A DNA stretch of 64,000 nt from Onchocerca lupi (GCA_028564675.1 JAOVVO010000076.1:62001-126000); one strand, 5' to 3'; shown: positions 1 to 14,478, numbered from the stretch's first letter. The notes: a model not told the origin generated them from the sequence alone. Program-made: numbers and translations.

Positions 1-1254
1 AATATAAACGAAGAAATTGCACGTTTTTTTTTTTTTTTTTGGAAAAGATTATATTATTTTTTTGATTTTAAATTTTTTTTTTTTTTTTTTTTGATAAAAG
101 TTATAGAATAATTGTTAGTTTCAAATTTTCATAGATAAAAATGAAGCAAAGAAATTGATGTAAATGAACGAAAAAATTAGAGTTAAAATAGACAGACAAA
201 GATGCGAAGAAATTTGAAATAAATAGTAAATTAAAATAAGAATTCCCAAATATTAATAAGTAAATAACAAAAACTTATATAAAGATGCATAAAATTCGAA
301 ATAATCGATAATTATTGTAAATTTCGTTTTTTTCCATATCTAAAAAAAAAAAAAAAAGATGGAAAATAATTAAAATCTAAAAAAAAATAAAAATTTTTAT
401 ATTATAGGAAAGAAATCATTTCAATCCGATTAATCTAAGATAATTAATCACTTAAAAATTGTAATATCGATAATAATTTGTGAAACAAATATATTGACAA
501 GAATGATTTTCAATGATAATTTGCAAGTAAATAGAAATATAATAAATGATTAGAATGGAAAAATTATTTTTTGATTATTTCAATTTCTGAGATAGTTACT
601 GATAAAATTATCAATACGAAGTTATGTAATTTAAAATTCAAAGAAAATTCGAACATAGTTCAATTTCCAATTCAAAATGCATTTCAATTTAAGACAATAT
701 TAAAAGAGTCAAAAAAAGAGCCGAAATTATATGCGGCAATTTGTCAAAATTGTTTATCAATTAAAATATCATTCTTACTAGTATATTCATTACATAAAAT
801 ATCATCAGTAATTATATGAACTAATTAATTAATTATTTCAGATTTGCTATGGTGTTGTAGTTTAATTTTTGTAATATAAACGCAAAATTTTAACTTTAGA
901 TTGAAGTTGCTTTTTCCTATCTCTTTTTTTAGGAATATAGAAATCGAGATTATGAAACGGATCAAAATTTGAATCAGTGATAAATTTTAAATTCAAAGTT
1001 CATATTCGGAAATTTGATAAAGTATTGATTAAAAATATGTACAAAAATTATTGATAATCAAAAAAGGAAATAAATATATTGCTAAGATGATTGTATGCGT
1101 TCATTTGTTTACCAATCAATATAAAAGCATTGATTTTTCGATGAAACTTATTGATCAATGAATTGAATGTATTTCAATGTTTCAACAATAAATTTCAAAG
1201 TTAAAAAGATAAATTTATAAGTTTATAGCAAAATTGAAATAACACAGAATAAAA

Positions 1255-1560
1255 AAATAGAAATGGAATCGAATTAATTGATTTACTGATCAATTTCATG
1301 TTGTTTTAAATTTAAATTTCAATTAGCTTCAACATATATATGATTTATTGAGCAGGACAAATAAAAATAGAATAAAATTGAAATTGAATTATTCGATTTA
1401 TTGATCAATTTAAAAATAAAACAAACAAAAACAAACAAAAAAAAAAAAAACAAGGAATTGAATTGATCGGTTCATTGATCAATCTCATCCTGCTGACCAA
1501 AATTAAATTGTTTTTAATTTAAATTTAAATTAGTTTCAGTGCATATTTAATTTTGTTTCC
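1255..1560. repeat. Degenerate direct repeat, about 3 units
   Basis: Three related blocks beginning near 1258, 1373 and 1455 share an AAATTGAATT segment followed by a 'gatttattgatcaat' core and flanking AAATTTAAATT tracts. The units are diverged and interrupted by an A-rich tract. No coding content was seen. Confidence 0.4.
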
Positions 1561-2644
1561 AACAGCTGATAATGATATGTCTCGGTTGACAATAGTTAAA
1601 TAAACAAGAATTTAACAAATCTCTAATTATCAGGATATTATTCTCGTTTATGCTAATTGGTTCTTTTGAAAATGTAATTAGTTTAAAGTAAACAAAATTT
1701 GATAACAATTGTTAATTTGTTTATTTCTGATCAAATCTGCTCGAAAATAAATCAATAAAGCATATAGCGAAAAATTGAAATATTTTAAAGCAATTCATTT
1801 CTTATCAATCATATAATGGAATTCAAATTAGCAAAAAAAATTATAATAATTAAATCTAGGAAGATGATTTAATGTGAAATGTGTCAATCAGAATTATTGA
1901 TGGCTATTTGACAATGATAAAATCAAAATGTTAACAAATATGTCATAATTCACTGATTAAAATATCAATTAACAATTAATAATATTAATAAATGAGGAAA
2001 TTTTTAAATATTTGCCAAAATTAATAAAAATTTTCCATTTCTTTTGGCCACAAAAACTTTTCAACATTAATAAAATTGATGGAAAGAGTTTGCATAATGA
2101 TGGAATTCACAATATTATTAATAATAACAAATTAATCAATTTCAAAAGACTAAAATACAAATTTTACAATTTAAAATAAAATTTCAAAAATTTTTTATCA
2201 AATTTATAGACATGAAAAAGTATTTAAAAAAAGGATTTTTTGCTGAAAAAGCATTTAAAAAAAAAAAAAAAAAAACACATTCGCAATACAAAATTGATAT
2301 GACCTTTAGTAAATGCATTCATTTTTATCGTCTTTTACATATCAAAAAAAAAGAAAATTATAGAATTTTTTTTTTTCTTCAACAAAATTAATTCAAATTT
2401 TAAAAAGCAATTAAATTCATAATGTATTAGTTCAAAAATTTTAAGATTTAAAAATAATGACAAGTTATGTGAGCAATATTTCTGTCATTCTTTCTTTTTT
2501 TTTTTTTTTTTTTAATATGAAAATGAAAAAAATTTATGTAAAATAAATAAAAGATAACTTATCATTATGTTTTTATCATTTATATTTTACTTAATGATAA
2601 TCTATTTGCATTACCAATAAATACTAGCCATATATTAGCAATTT

Positions 2645-2691
2645 AAGTAATAAAAATAATTATATGTTGCATATAATTATTTTTATTACTT
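2645..2691. repeat. Perfect 22-bp inverted repeat with 3-nt loop
   Basis: Positions 2645-2666 are the exact reverse complement of 2670-2691, separated only by TTG. The arms are A/T-rich (AAGTAATAAA... with ...TTTATTACTT) but not simple repeats, and pairing is unbroken over 22 bp. This could be a cruciform, a short fold-back element or a transcribed hairpin. Nothing coding is adjacent. Confidence 0.8.
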
Positions 2692-5097
2692 CCCAAAAAC
2701 ACAATGTGATATATTTTATCGACTAAATTTGAATTATGAAATTTGAAATTTAAATATTCAAAATTCTATTCTCACACAAATTTTTGTATTATATCACAAA
2801 CTACTTGATCTTGATCAATTTTGTATAAAAAAAAAATTCGGTTCTTATCCTTTTATTATAATTAATTTTAAGGAAAAGGAATTGAACTTTTATTTTCTTG
2901 CTTGAAAATATCATATTGGAAATGAATAAATAATTTCATTTACAATAGCTATTTAATTTCAAAATTCAAATGTTTTTTAAAATTAAGCATAAATGTAAAT
3001 ACATCAAATGCAAAAAAAAGAAAAATCAGCCAAACTATTGCTGACATAATTGATAAAAGAATAGAATGATTGTTTAAAATTAAATATCCAATATAATCCT
3101 AAGTGATTAACAAATTTTCTTCAATGAATTTATTATTCAGGCAGTTTAAACAATGAAATATTGAAAGATAATATCTTGAAATAAACTTGAATAATTCTAC
3201 GATTAGTAAATTAAATGTTTTAAACTAAATTTGAAATAAATTCGATGCAACAATTAATAATTTAAAAATTCTGGATTTAAATCTAAAATGATATTGATTG
3301 CAACAAATGATAATAAAATCAAAAAAAAAAAAAAAAAGAATGACAAAGAGAGAAAAAGGTCAGAAAATTTCAATTAATAATATATTTTCGAGATTACAAT
3401 CAAATAATTTACAATTTTTTCCTCGGAAATTTTCAAATTACTCAGCAAATTTATTCACATCCATTGATACTGATTCATTATTTCTAGGGAATAATAATAA
3501 TAGTGCTGCATTATTTTCAAATCGATGATTTCATATTGATTTTATAATTTTATAAAAATTAATATTTTTAAAATGATAAAAAAAAAAGGAAGATGAAAAA
3601 CGGTTTATTATTTAAAAGATGAAAAAAGAAGATTAATTTAATTAAATTACGATATTAAATGTATTGTAACAAGTAGGAGAAATTATTGTGATTAAATTTA
3701 ATTAGTATGGCATTAATAATTGTCAAAAAAAAAAAAAAAAAATGATGCGATTGAAAATCAAAAAAATTAATTAGAAAGATGAATGAATAAAGCATTCAAT
3801 TTCTTTCAAATATTTCGCAAAAATTTTCAAAAAATGAAAAATTCGATAATTTAAAAATCTTTTTAAATCTTTTCGGTAAATGCAAAAGAATTGTGTAATT
3901 TTATAAAGAATATAAAATTTCTGCAACTGTAAAAAATTCATAATAATTTGAATTCCTAAATATTCTATTTCTTTCTTTAGCTGTTAATTTTTAAATTTTA
4001 ACAATCTAAAATTAATAAGTAAAATTTTTGTATAAAATTAATATATCGATCATATTTTGAAAACTTGTGATATTTTTTGAAGAATTTTTGAATTTTAGAA
4101 AAAATTTGGAAAAAAAAAAAAAAAAAACGAATCGTTTGCATCATACATACAACAAAATCATTGCATTTTTTACAATAGATAAAGAATTTTAGTTTTATTT
4201 CACCATTATTCCATCTAATCGATAAATCAATTTTATGTCCCACTAAGCTACCAAACTATTATTATGCAAATTTTAGGCTTTTAAGGAAATTCTCACTTGC
4301 TGCTGATCATTGTGACAATCATTTCTGTTCGTAACATTTCAATCAATCAATCGTCCAATTATCATTTCATTTCAAATTCTTCAACTTCAAACTTTTCCCA
4401 GAGATGGCAATGGAATTGAAAATATTATCAATCAATTATTTTCAAGTATGGCACTAATTTCAGTGATAATTCAACTATTTAGCTGATGATAATTTGACTC
4501 TGTTCGAATTATATATTATCCGTTCTAAATTTATGCCTAAAAATTAATTATATTTCAAATTGAAATTGTTGAATTTTTAAAATAAATTTAATCGATTGAC
4601 TTTGTAGATCTTATCAATCACTCCTATATCGTGTATAAATAAAAATAATCAACTAATAATTTGGAGGCTTGTACAGGAATAACATTTGATATGTTTATCA
4701 TTCATTTATTGATAAAAAAGAATTGCTTCAGAATATTATCACAAATATAATTATTATTATTGACATTTTATTTTATTTTACTTATTTAAAAATATTTTAT
4801 TTCATACCACATTATAAGTCTTTTTTTCTAATAGCACTTTATAACATATCAGTTTGAAAAATGAAAAAAAAAAAAAAAAGAAATGTCGTAAATTATAAAA
4901 AGTAAAAAAATCAATTTGAATAATTCATTTTTTGTTTTTAATTTATAAAATACTTAATTTGTTTCTAATTCATTTTTTAATTTGACTTAATCTGTTTATA
5001 ATTTTATCAAAACACTCAAAAAATTTAGTTTGTTATGAAAAAAATGATAAATTGAAATTAAATTAAATCTTTTGCATGGTAGCAGAATATAGTAAAA

Positions 5098-5100
<3 letters not shown>

Positions 5101-5130
<30 letters not shown>
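5101..5130. repeat. (AT)15 microsatellite
   Basis: Thirty consecutive bases of alternating A and T, bounded by GC on the left and GTGATAATGC on the right. Confidence 0.95.
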
Positions 5131-5133
<3 letters not shown>

Positions 5134-6599
5134 ATAATGCAAAATATATTATTGAAATATTTCAATTTGCTAGTTTTATTTCTTATTATTTTTAAATCTA
5201 GAAAAAAAACTGAATGTTTGAATATTTATGATCACTATTTAATTTTTGATAATCATTATTTATATAAAATACTAATTCCAATTATAGCTTCTTAACTCTT
5301 TGAGAAATTTAATTTTTTGTTTCTAATTTAAGCATACCATATATGGCAATAATAACAATAAAAACTAATTTTGAAAATAAATTTTAAACGAAAAAAGAAA
5401 AAATTTCAAATTCAATTTTTTAAATTTCCTATATGAAAAGACAAATTTCTATATATTATGTATTTGAATATGTAACATACTTAAATACTTAAATAATAAA
5501 CAATGGAAAAAAAAATTTATTGTTAAAATATTCTTGCAATAAACTACAAAAAAATATTGATAATAATAATAATAATAATAGAAAATTATACGAAATATAA
5601 GATTGCAAGAAAGTTTCAAATATCGTATACTCAAAATTTTAATTAAAAAATCTAACAATTCGTCTTGCTTTTTATACAAATATTTACAGGTAAAGCAGAT
5701 TTTTGTTAACATTCAAAATGATGGTTGAATTTCAATTTTAAAAAAGAAGAAAGGAAAGGTGTCAAATTGCAAATGAAAAAATGTTAGCTGAAGTAGTAGT
5801 AGTAGTAGTGGTAGCTTTATTCAATCAAAATTTTTACGACAACAATTATCTCGACAAACAAGATTGTCAAATTCAAATATCTCTTCACTATTTTAATCTC
5901 CGTTCAATTATCCAAAAAAAAAGGAAAAAAAAAGGAGAAATTCTCGAAATTTAAAAATTCCCCTTGTTATTAATATTTATATTTCAAACAAATGTAATCT
6001 AATTCTCACTGATAGGAATTTTATTTTTTAAAAAAGGAAGAAAAAAAAAAGATTTGTTAATAGTATAGATATAATTAATGAACGAATTGAATCATTTGAT
6101 AGATAAAATTTTGGAATGATTTATTAAATTAATATGATAGTCAAGATTGGGGAAAAAAATCATGAAATATGTAAATTTATTTCTTAATAATTTTAAATTT
6201 CAAAAATTATCATTAAAAACAATGATAATAAACGGTATGGCAATGATAACACTAATTCAAAACATCAATAAAATTTTTCTGTAAATTATAATAATATGTG
6301 CTCTTGATTATAATCGTAATCATTATTATAATTGACAGTAACAATAGTAATAATATTTAATAATAATAATAATAATAATAATAGTGAAAAATGATAATAA
6401 TAAGTAATAACAGTAATAATGACAATAACTAATAATAGTGTACAATAAATAATAATAAATTATAATAATAATAAATCGTAATAATGAGTAGCGATAAGAA
6501 AAAGAATGAAAGTGATAATAATTGATTAATTAAAAAGGACAATATAAAGCTGTAAATAATTACAGATTAGACATTTATGGTATGTCAAATGGAAAATGG

Positions 6600-6798
6600 A
6601 AGGGCAATAATAATAATAAATGATGATAGGGGTAAATAGTAATTAGTAATAATAATTAATAATATTAATAATTAATAATAATAATAATAAATGATGATAG
6701 GGGTAAATAGTAATTAGTAATAATAATTAATAATATTAATAATTAATAATAATAATAATAAATGATGATAGTGGTAAATAGTAATTAGTAATAATATT

Positions 6799-6884
<86 letters not shown>
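6600..6884. repeat. 71-bp minisatellite followed by long (TAA)n
   Basis: A unit starting with TGATGATAGGGGTAAATAGT begins at 6621, 6692 and 6763, a constant 71-bp period, with near identity between copies (the third has GTGG for GGGG). The last copy runs into an uninterrupted TAA tract of about 79 bp (6806-6884). Near-identity of the copies implies recent expansion. Confidence 0.9.
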
Positions 6885-6889
<5 letters not shown>

Positions 6890-7177
6890 AATAATAAAAA
6901 TGATAATGATAATGAATGATTTATTGGAAAGGTGAAATATAAAACGGTATTACAATGTGCTATAAATTATTAGAAATTGAACAGGTATGATAATATCAAA
7001 CAGGTAAATGGAAGAGTTTCGGGCTAATGCGATGAGAAATTAGTTTAGTTTTATTAGCTGTAAATGTTTGCCCAATCTTTTCTCGATTGTGATTTTCATT
7101 TGCTGAAACGAACAACAAAAGATAAATAAGCCAACCATAAATAACCATTATAGTATAGCTATAATAATATGTTAAGA

Positions 7178-7189
7178 TGACCTTTGACC
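7178..7189 (-). promoter_or_regulatory. Perfect DR1 nuclear-receptor-type element
   Basis: TGACCTTTGACC is the reverse complement of GGTCAAAGGTCA, a direct repeat of the nuclear receptor half-site with one-base spacing. No gene starts within several kb, so a function is inference only. Confidence 0.35.
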
Positions 7190-7619
7190 AAATGAAAATA
7201 ATATTAAAATTTATCCAGGAAAATGTAAAATATAGATATCAATTAAGTTTTCAAAGATAATTTATGAGAAAAGTGCATTTCGAAAATTTCATCATCAATT
7301 GCATGTCTTAAAAGTTTTGCTTTATAGAAAAATTTTTTTTTAATTTAAAAAAAAAGGCAAAATTCAATTTTAATATTATAATGTAAAGCTTTTCATAAGA
7401 TAAATAAATCATTATTTAGGACATAATAGCACACATTTAAGGGAAAAAGAAGAAAAAAAAGGAAGGAATTTGTTAAATTTTAAATGAAATTTTCCTTTTT
7501 AATTTTTTTCTTCCTCATAAATGATTATCAATTATATCGAAATGATTTGGAACAATACTCATAATGACAATGAGAGTATAAATAATAAGCTGTATTGACG
7601 ATTATATTGATGTTTATCG

Positions 7620-8017
7620 TCATTTTATGATTTTGTTTATGAAAAGATCGAATATTTGGAAGGAAATTAATAGTGTATGACAGATGAAAGAAAAGGAAAG
7701 TGACATGAAAAGAAGGAAGAAAGAGGAAATTAAGGAAGAGGAGGAGGAGGAGGAAGAGGAGGAGAAGGAGAATGAATTGAAACTATTATTGAAATTGAAA
7801 TAAATTTGGAAGCTTCTACTTGATACTTTGAAAATCATTTCAATACATGCTGAAATGTCCTCTCTGTCTCCAATGTGTGACATTCGAGACTCCGAGACTC
7901 GTCGAGAGTATGCGCAATCAGCATGACATGACCCCCAACCCCATCCCTAACAATACTAAATGATGCAATTGAACTATTTGCTAATCCATTATTCAACTTA
8001 AACCTGCCAATAATCAA
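7620..8017. other. G+C-richer island in the desert
   Basis: The sequence around 7850-7960 is clearly less A/T-rich than its surroundings and includes clustered GAGACTC/GACTCGTCGAGAG words and a C-rich patch (ACCCCCAACCCC). The neighbouring purine tract at 7680-7780 makes a Ser-rich minus-strand open frame that I do not believe is coding. I do not recognise an exon here; a regulatory island or an old repeat is possible. Confidence 0.35.
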
Positions 8018-8755
8018 CAGTCATCTCTAGCATTAAATAGTAATTAGAAATATGATTCATTCTGACTTTAGTATACAAGAAGATATATCTTTCTTCTTTT
8101 ACTGATATGATATCAATTCTCTTACTGATATGATATCAACTTTTTTAATCAATTTAAAACTTGCAATCATGACATTTTTGCATTTAATAGTAATTGTTGG
8201 GAAAGTAATTTTGTGAAAGAGATGATTCCTATTTGTAGAAAGAAATTTATTATAGACAAAATAGTTAGATCATCGGAAACATGTTTATAACATGTTTTTT
8301 TTTCTTTTTTTTGGTCGCTTTGAAATTTTCTTCGCGCTTCTTGACCTTTAACATTCCTTATTTACAATAATTATATCTTTTGGATTTTTCCGGCAATTTT
8401 TAACTGAAAAATATGCATCATTCTGATTAGTGTATTAAATAGTAATCAAAAATATGAATCAGATGCATTGTTTAGTGATATGATATTATCTAACTTGGAA
8501 CTTGCAAATCAGTCTTTTTTTTTTATCATTAAATAACAAACTAGAAATATGAAGCATTCTGATTAATATTACAAGCAGACATATCTTTTACTGATATGAT
8601 ATCGATATTTGTAAAAGAAAAAAGAAAATTGCACTTATATTTTAAAATTTTTATTTTTTAGAAACTATAAATAAGCAGAAGTATCCTTTACTGATATGAT
8701 AATCATCTAATTTAAAATAAAAATTTTACTGATATGATATCATCTAATTTGCGTA
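8018..8755. repeat. Decayed tandem repeat with ACTGATATGATATCA core
   Basis: At least four diverged copies of a unit of about 100-150 bp: 'ATTAAATAGTAATTAGAAATATGA', 'CATTCTGATTA', 'AGATATATCTTT' and 'TACTGATATGATATCA' recur in the same order, followed by 'AACTTGCAA'. Core copies are near 8100, 8122, 8468, 8580, 8686 and 8726. Interruptions and homopolymer insertions suggest an old satellite-like array. No coding potential. Confidence 0.75.
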
Positions 8756-9013
8756 AGAATAATTTAATGAAATTTATTTTTTAATGAAATTTTAAAGAAT
8801 TTTTAGAATAAAATAAAAATTTTGAAAATTTTCAATAGTAATTCAGCAACAAGCTAAAATGTTTCCATAAGTACAACATATTTAAGCTTAAAATGGATTA
8901 AGTAGAAAGCATATGGTTTTCGGTAGCTTATTGTAGTTGTAAGATTTTAATGAGGTTGTAAATTATATATTTGTCAAACAGGAAACGAACTGGATAGATT
9001 AATTTTAGGATAA

Positions 9014-9060
9014 AAGAGAGAGAGAGAGAGAGAGAGGGACAGAGAGAGAGAGAGAGAGAG
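9014..9060. repeat. (GA)n microsatellite
   Basis: Two AG runs separated by GGAC, about 47 bp in all. Confidence 0.95.
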
Positions 9061-12000
9061 AAGAAGTAAAATAGAATACTGTGGAAGGTTAACTTAAAAT
9101 TGATCCGATTGAATTGAAATACAAAGGGCATACCGATTATCATCATCTTAATCATCATCATCCGTTATTCAATCCAATCGTCTATTTGCTCAAAAAAAAA
9201 AAAAGAAAAAAAAGAAATACTTTCTGTTCTTTCAACTATTTTTCTGTTTTATCAATTCAATCGATAACAATAACATCACTATTTTCTGATCATTCATCAT
9301 ATTTTCTTTTAAATTTCAAATTTAAAACATTTCAAATGAAAATTTGTTACATATTTTAACGGAAATGCAACAAATATGATTAAAAATAAAATGATATGAA
9401 TAAACTTAAAGATAATAAATGAAATGATTCATTCAATAAAATTACTTTAAAAGAAACAAAAAAAGAAAAAAGAAAAGAAAAGTTTTATTTATTATTTAAA
9501 AATGATCATTTTTCATTCATAAATCTGTAAATATATCGGACATTTAACGCTTCAATGATTTATTCAATTTATTCATTGCTGGCAAAATATTGAATAACTA
9601 TGATCAAATTTTAAGAGAGTAAATAAAATTTAAAATTAACCTAATTTCAAACGATTATATTAAAGTATAACATTTCATTTCGATAATAGAGAAATGAATT
9701 TTGCAAATTTTAAGGAAAGAAATTGTTATGATGGAAATTAGGAAAATTGAGAGAAATCTGCTTTGCTTTATATATAATTTGATTTTGATAAATTAGAAAT
9801 GTATTATTTAATAAATTTTTATGCAAGATAATTCTCTCATCTTATTTGCAATCATTTTATAATTTTTCTCAAATTATTAGCAACGTGTCTATTATTAATT
9901 ATGTGCATGTTGTAAATAAGCATTTTGCATGCATTATGCATGCATGCAATTCGAATGATTGAAAAATGTTTGATATTCTTTTATAAGTTAAATGAAATTT
10001 AAATTTAAATGCAAAGTGCAAAAATGTGTTGCAAAAAGAATAAATTTTTAATTATAGATCAAAGATCAAATCTTTTAACAAAATAATGTTGAAACATGTG
10101 GTAAACATCTTGCACGGATATGCTTTTCATTTTTCAAAAATCTAACAAAAAAGGAAATAATTTAAGCGATAAAACGGATTTATCTGTTTGAGAATATATT
10201 TACATTGAAATGATGATTGAAATTGATTGATTGAAATAATTTGCTATTAGTTTTTTTAAAAATTTAATTGATTTCAGAATCAGTCAAAGTTCTTTCTTTT
10301 TTTTTTTTTTTTTTTTGAAATTAGTAACCTGAATTAATATTTATGGAATTTTTTTTTTCTTTTAGAAAGCAAAATTCTTCTGAAATTAGTTAAATTTTTT
10401 TCCTTTTTTTTTAAATTGGTCATTTCTATTAATAGTTATTGGAATTTTCTTTTTCAAAGAAAAACAAGAAGAAAAAAAAAAAGGTAAAAATTGATAAGTA
10501 AAAGATAAATCGGTAAAAATTGATGTTGCAGACGAAAAAATATCGAAAATTTTGCGAAAAATTCGCTGAAACATTTAATTTATTTTCGCATTATTTGCGA
10601 CATACAAAGTTTAATAGTGCAAAAAATATTAATTACTTCCTCATTTCTAATATATATATAGGCATATTTCATTTCGTAAATTGTATGTATATGTCCTTCA
10701 AAATTTTTACTTTTTATAAATTAATTACACCCAATTATTCTTTTTTTGCCAAATAATACGAGAAAGAACAGGTAGTTATGTATTATTGAGTAAAATAAAT
10801 AAAAATTTGAAATTATATAGGGAAAAAAGAAGAGGAGAAGAAAAAAGAACATAGTATGAGCTTTTCGATGGAATAATTTCTACCAAATTAGAATTTTTTT
10901 TTTTCCATTTCATTACCGGATCGGAATCATTATTACAATATTATGATTAGGAGAAAAAAAATTTAAAAAAAAAAACACGAAAATTATTATATTATCATGA
11001 TTAGTGATCTTTTTTTATTTTATTTTTTTTTTTTTTGAAAAAAATTAAGAATTTTCTTGATAATTTCATTTCCAAAAAGACAAAATAAATTTTCCGAACT
11101 TTTAATATGCAAAAAAAAATTTTAAAAAAAAGAAAACAATTATACTATTATATTTAACTCAATTATCAAATCCAATTAATTTTTTTAATATGATTTGACA
11201 ATTTCGATTTTTTTTTTTTTTTTTTTTTTTTTTTTGGTGAAATTTGACAATTCACATGTTTCGTTTGATGAAAATTGATGATTTAAATTTTTCTATTCGC
11301 TGAAAAAGAAAAATTAAAAATTTAGTTATTTCATTTTTAAGAAGGCAAAAGAATTCCTGAAAGTTTTAATATGCAAAATGTAGAGAAAAAAGTCTTACTG
11401 AATTGAAGTAGAAATATAAAAATTGAATTCAAATAACCCATTTTCATTGATAAAAAAAATGCAACTTATTTGGAAAAAATATAAAAATTAATAGAAAAAT
11501 TTTGGTTTTTCATGAAACACTCGAAAATTATCAATTTTATAATTTACTAATTTTAAATTTTATTAAAATGATAAATTTTATTGAAATTGACTATGATACA
11601 AATAGATTATGATAAATATTCCTGAACAGATGTGACTACTGTTTATTATTGATATTATCATTGGTCATTATGAATATATCATTTCTATCTATCCTAAAGA
11701 CTATTTCTTACTAATTTGACCTAAATTTGAACAAATTTATTGTATTTCAAGCACGAATGAAATAAAATAAGAATGATAATTTCATGACTTTATCAGTTTT
11801 ACAATTGAGATTTTCATTAAATAAAATATATTTTATGCGATAGTTTACTAATAATGAAATCTATTCATTCAATTTATTTAATTTATGAATTCTATGAATT
11901 ATTAATTTTACTACTGTTTATGATAAATTTCTTAACTTTCAAAAATTCACGATTTTCAGATTTCTTTTCTTTTTTTTATGAATTTTTGAATTTTGCTACT

Positions 12001-13100
12001 TTTCTTTAGTTATAAAATAATATCTTTGAATTTTGCTATTATTCTAATTTATATTTATGCATTTTCATGAAGTGAAAAAATAAAAGTAAAAATAATTGGT
12101 ACAGATTAAAAGAAATTAAAATTTGCTAATGAAATTAAATACTTGCTTATAAATCAAATTCTACAAATTATAAATTAAAATTCAAATGGAAATGAAAAGA
12201 TAGAAACTTAGAGATGACAATTTGATGTGCTGCTTTATTGACACAATGTGACACCAATACATGTCATCATTAATGATGATCATCTTTACCTAAATTTATG
12301 TTATCAATAAATTTTATGAAAAATTTTACAAATTTTGTCAAAAAAAGAAAAAAAAAATTAATGATTACGAATATTAATTATGATAAATTTCTTAACTTTC
12401 AAAAATTTATAATCTTTAAGGAAATAATTTTGTCTTTTTTTTAAAAAAAAAAAATTTTATTTTGGCTTATTGCTTTATTTTTCTAATTTTTAACTGACAA
12501 TTCTTTTTTTCATTAAGCCAATAATTAACATTTAAAAATTAATTAATTAGCATTTTTCAGATCTTTTTTTTTCTTTTTGTTGCTGGATAATAATGAGAAA
12601 TTATTAATAAAAATGTCTCTTATCTATTAGTAAAAATTATAACTATATTTATAGTTAAAGAAGAAAATGAGGTAAAAAAAAATAATTTTCATTTTTCTAT
12701 CACAAATATTATTGAAATTTAAAAATGAAATTTTCTATCATTTTGATTTTTGATCGCTTTCAGAATTAATTATTAGCTAAGCTTCGAAATTTTCAATCTT
12801 TTCTAAATGATCTCTAAATTTTTAGCTCTTTTTTCAGCAAATGATAAAAATAAGCCGTTTATTTATTCTAGAATTTTCGATTTTAAGAAATATTTGAATG
12901 ATATAACTAAAATCAAATTTAAAAAAAAAAAATTTGGTGTTTACTTTAACGAAATGAAAAAGATAGGATTTGTGAACTTTTGAAAGTAAACAAACGAAAT
13001 AGCTACAAAACAATACGACAAATAATTCCTTAAATTCTGGGAATTGAAGTTTTTTTTGTTTGTTTTTTTTTTTTTTTTTTTTTTGCTGAAGAAATCAAAA

Positions 13101-13372
13101 ATACTTTATGGAATGCTAAACAAATAGCGAAAATGCAATATAAATCGAAATACTAGATAAATAATAAGAATATAGTATAAGCTCAAATGCAAGGTAAATA
13201 ACAGCAACAGAGTACAATTTGAAATGCTAGACAAATAACAGGAATATAATATAAATTGGAATACTAAACAAATAACAGAAATGCTAGACAAATAACAAGG
13301 ATACGGTATAAGTTAGAATGTTACACAGACAATAGGAATAAAATATAAATTGAAATACTTAATAAATTGAAA
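13101..13372. repeat. Degenerate tandem repeat, about 40-bp unit
   Basis: Six or seven diverged copies of a unit like 'AAATGCTAGACAAATAACAG' followed by 'GAATATAATATAAATT'. The minus strand is open only because the unit lacks stops in one frame; the resulting Leu/Ile/Tyr-rich peptide is not gene-like. Confidence 0.8.
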
Positions 13373-14438
13373 GAATACAGATTATCATTTTTCGAATCAA
13401 AATTTTTCACATTTGAAATGGAAAGATGGAACGTCTACTTTAGTCATTATTCTCAAAAGATAAATATTGTTCTGTATTTCATTGTTTTATTCAAGAATGA
13501 GTGAAAATGTTTGAGTTTGATAATTTGAGTATAATATAACTTCCGAAACCTTTGACCTTTTGGTCTTCCAACTTTTAGGAACCTCTGACCTTTATTATTT
13601 TTTCAATTTTTAGCCGTTTTAAAAAGAATTATCAATCGTATAAAAAACATAATATATTCTATGTGTCAGAAAATTCAATTAATTAAACGAAATAAAAAAT
13701 ATTTCATTTTTGTCATTCAATTTCATTGAATAGATTTCCGATTATTAAAAATATCCTAAATGTTCATTTTAAAATTTGAAATTTTATTAAATACCATAAT
13801 ATTTTGATTATTGCTGTTTCAACAATTTTCAGCATCTTAGAAGTTTCATATATGACAAAAAATTTTTTAGTTTCAAAAGTAGAGAAAAAAATTAAATTCG
13901 TTTTTTTTTTGGTATTTACAAAAAAAAATTTTTTTTAAATCTTTTCTTTTTTTTTGTTTTTTTGTTTTTGGTGAATAATATATCATTTTCCCATTCAGCG
14001 AGAAAATAAGTACCACAATTTAAAATGAAAAAAAGCAAAATGAATCATTGTTAAAACGTGAAAAAAAAAGGCGGAATTCTCAAGATGCAATTGATAAGGC
14101 ATCTTTTTTTTTGGTTTTAAATTAAATTAATTCACATTTTGATTGGATGGTAAAAGAATGGAAAAATTAATTGAAATAGCGGAAGAGCAAAAGGAGAAAA
14201 AGCAAAATTGAAATCAATCCAATTTTTTGAATATAATCGAATTTTCGCGATCAACTTTTTTCTCACCAAACACAACAATAATGCGGTAATTTTGGTAATG
14301 AAATAATTGTTCAAAATACATGAATTAATAAATTTCAAAAAATTTAAAATAGAAAATAAAACAAGAGATGTGAAAATTTTTGAAAAATATTAAGATATTT
14401 CAATTTCTTCCCACTTCTTTCAATTTTTATTTTTGCTG

Positions 14439-14478
<40 letters not shown>

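Larger units (their letters stand above)
1..7600. other. A/T-rich gene desert
   Basis: No coding exon could be supported on either strand: open frames are short, built from homopolymer runs and lack protein-like composition. The stretch holds poly(A)/poly(T) tracts, an (AT)15 run at 5101-5130, (AAT)n runs near 5563 and 6350, a 71-bp minisatellite and a perfect hairpin, listed separately. A degenerate direct repeat of roughly 100 bp units built on a 'TTGATCAAT' core lies at about 1255-1560. Confidence 0.6.

Noticed and set aside
7620..7883. Ser-rich minus-strand frame
   Set aside because: Ser run is the complement of a GGA/GAA purine tract; no signal, splice or family evidence.
13106..13291. 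Hydrophobic minus-strand frame
   Set aside because: Arises from a 40-bp tandem repeat lacking stops in one frame.
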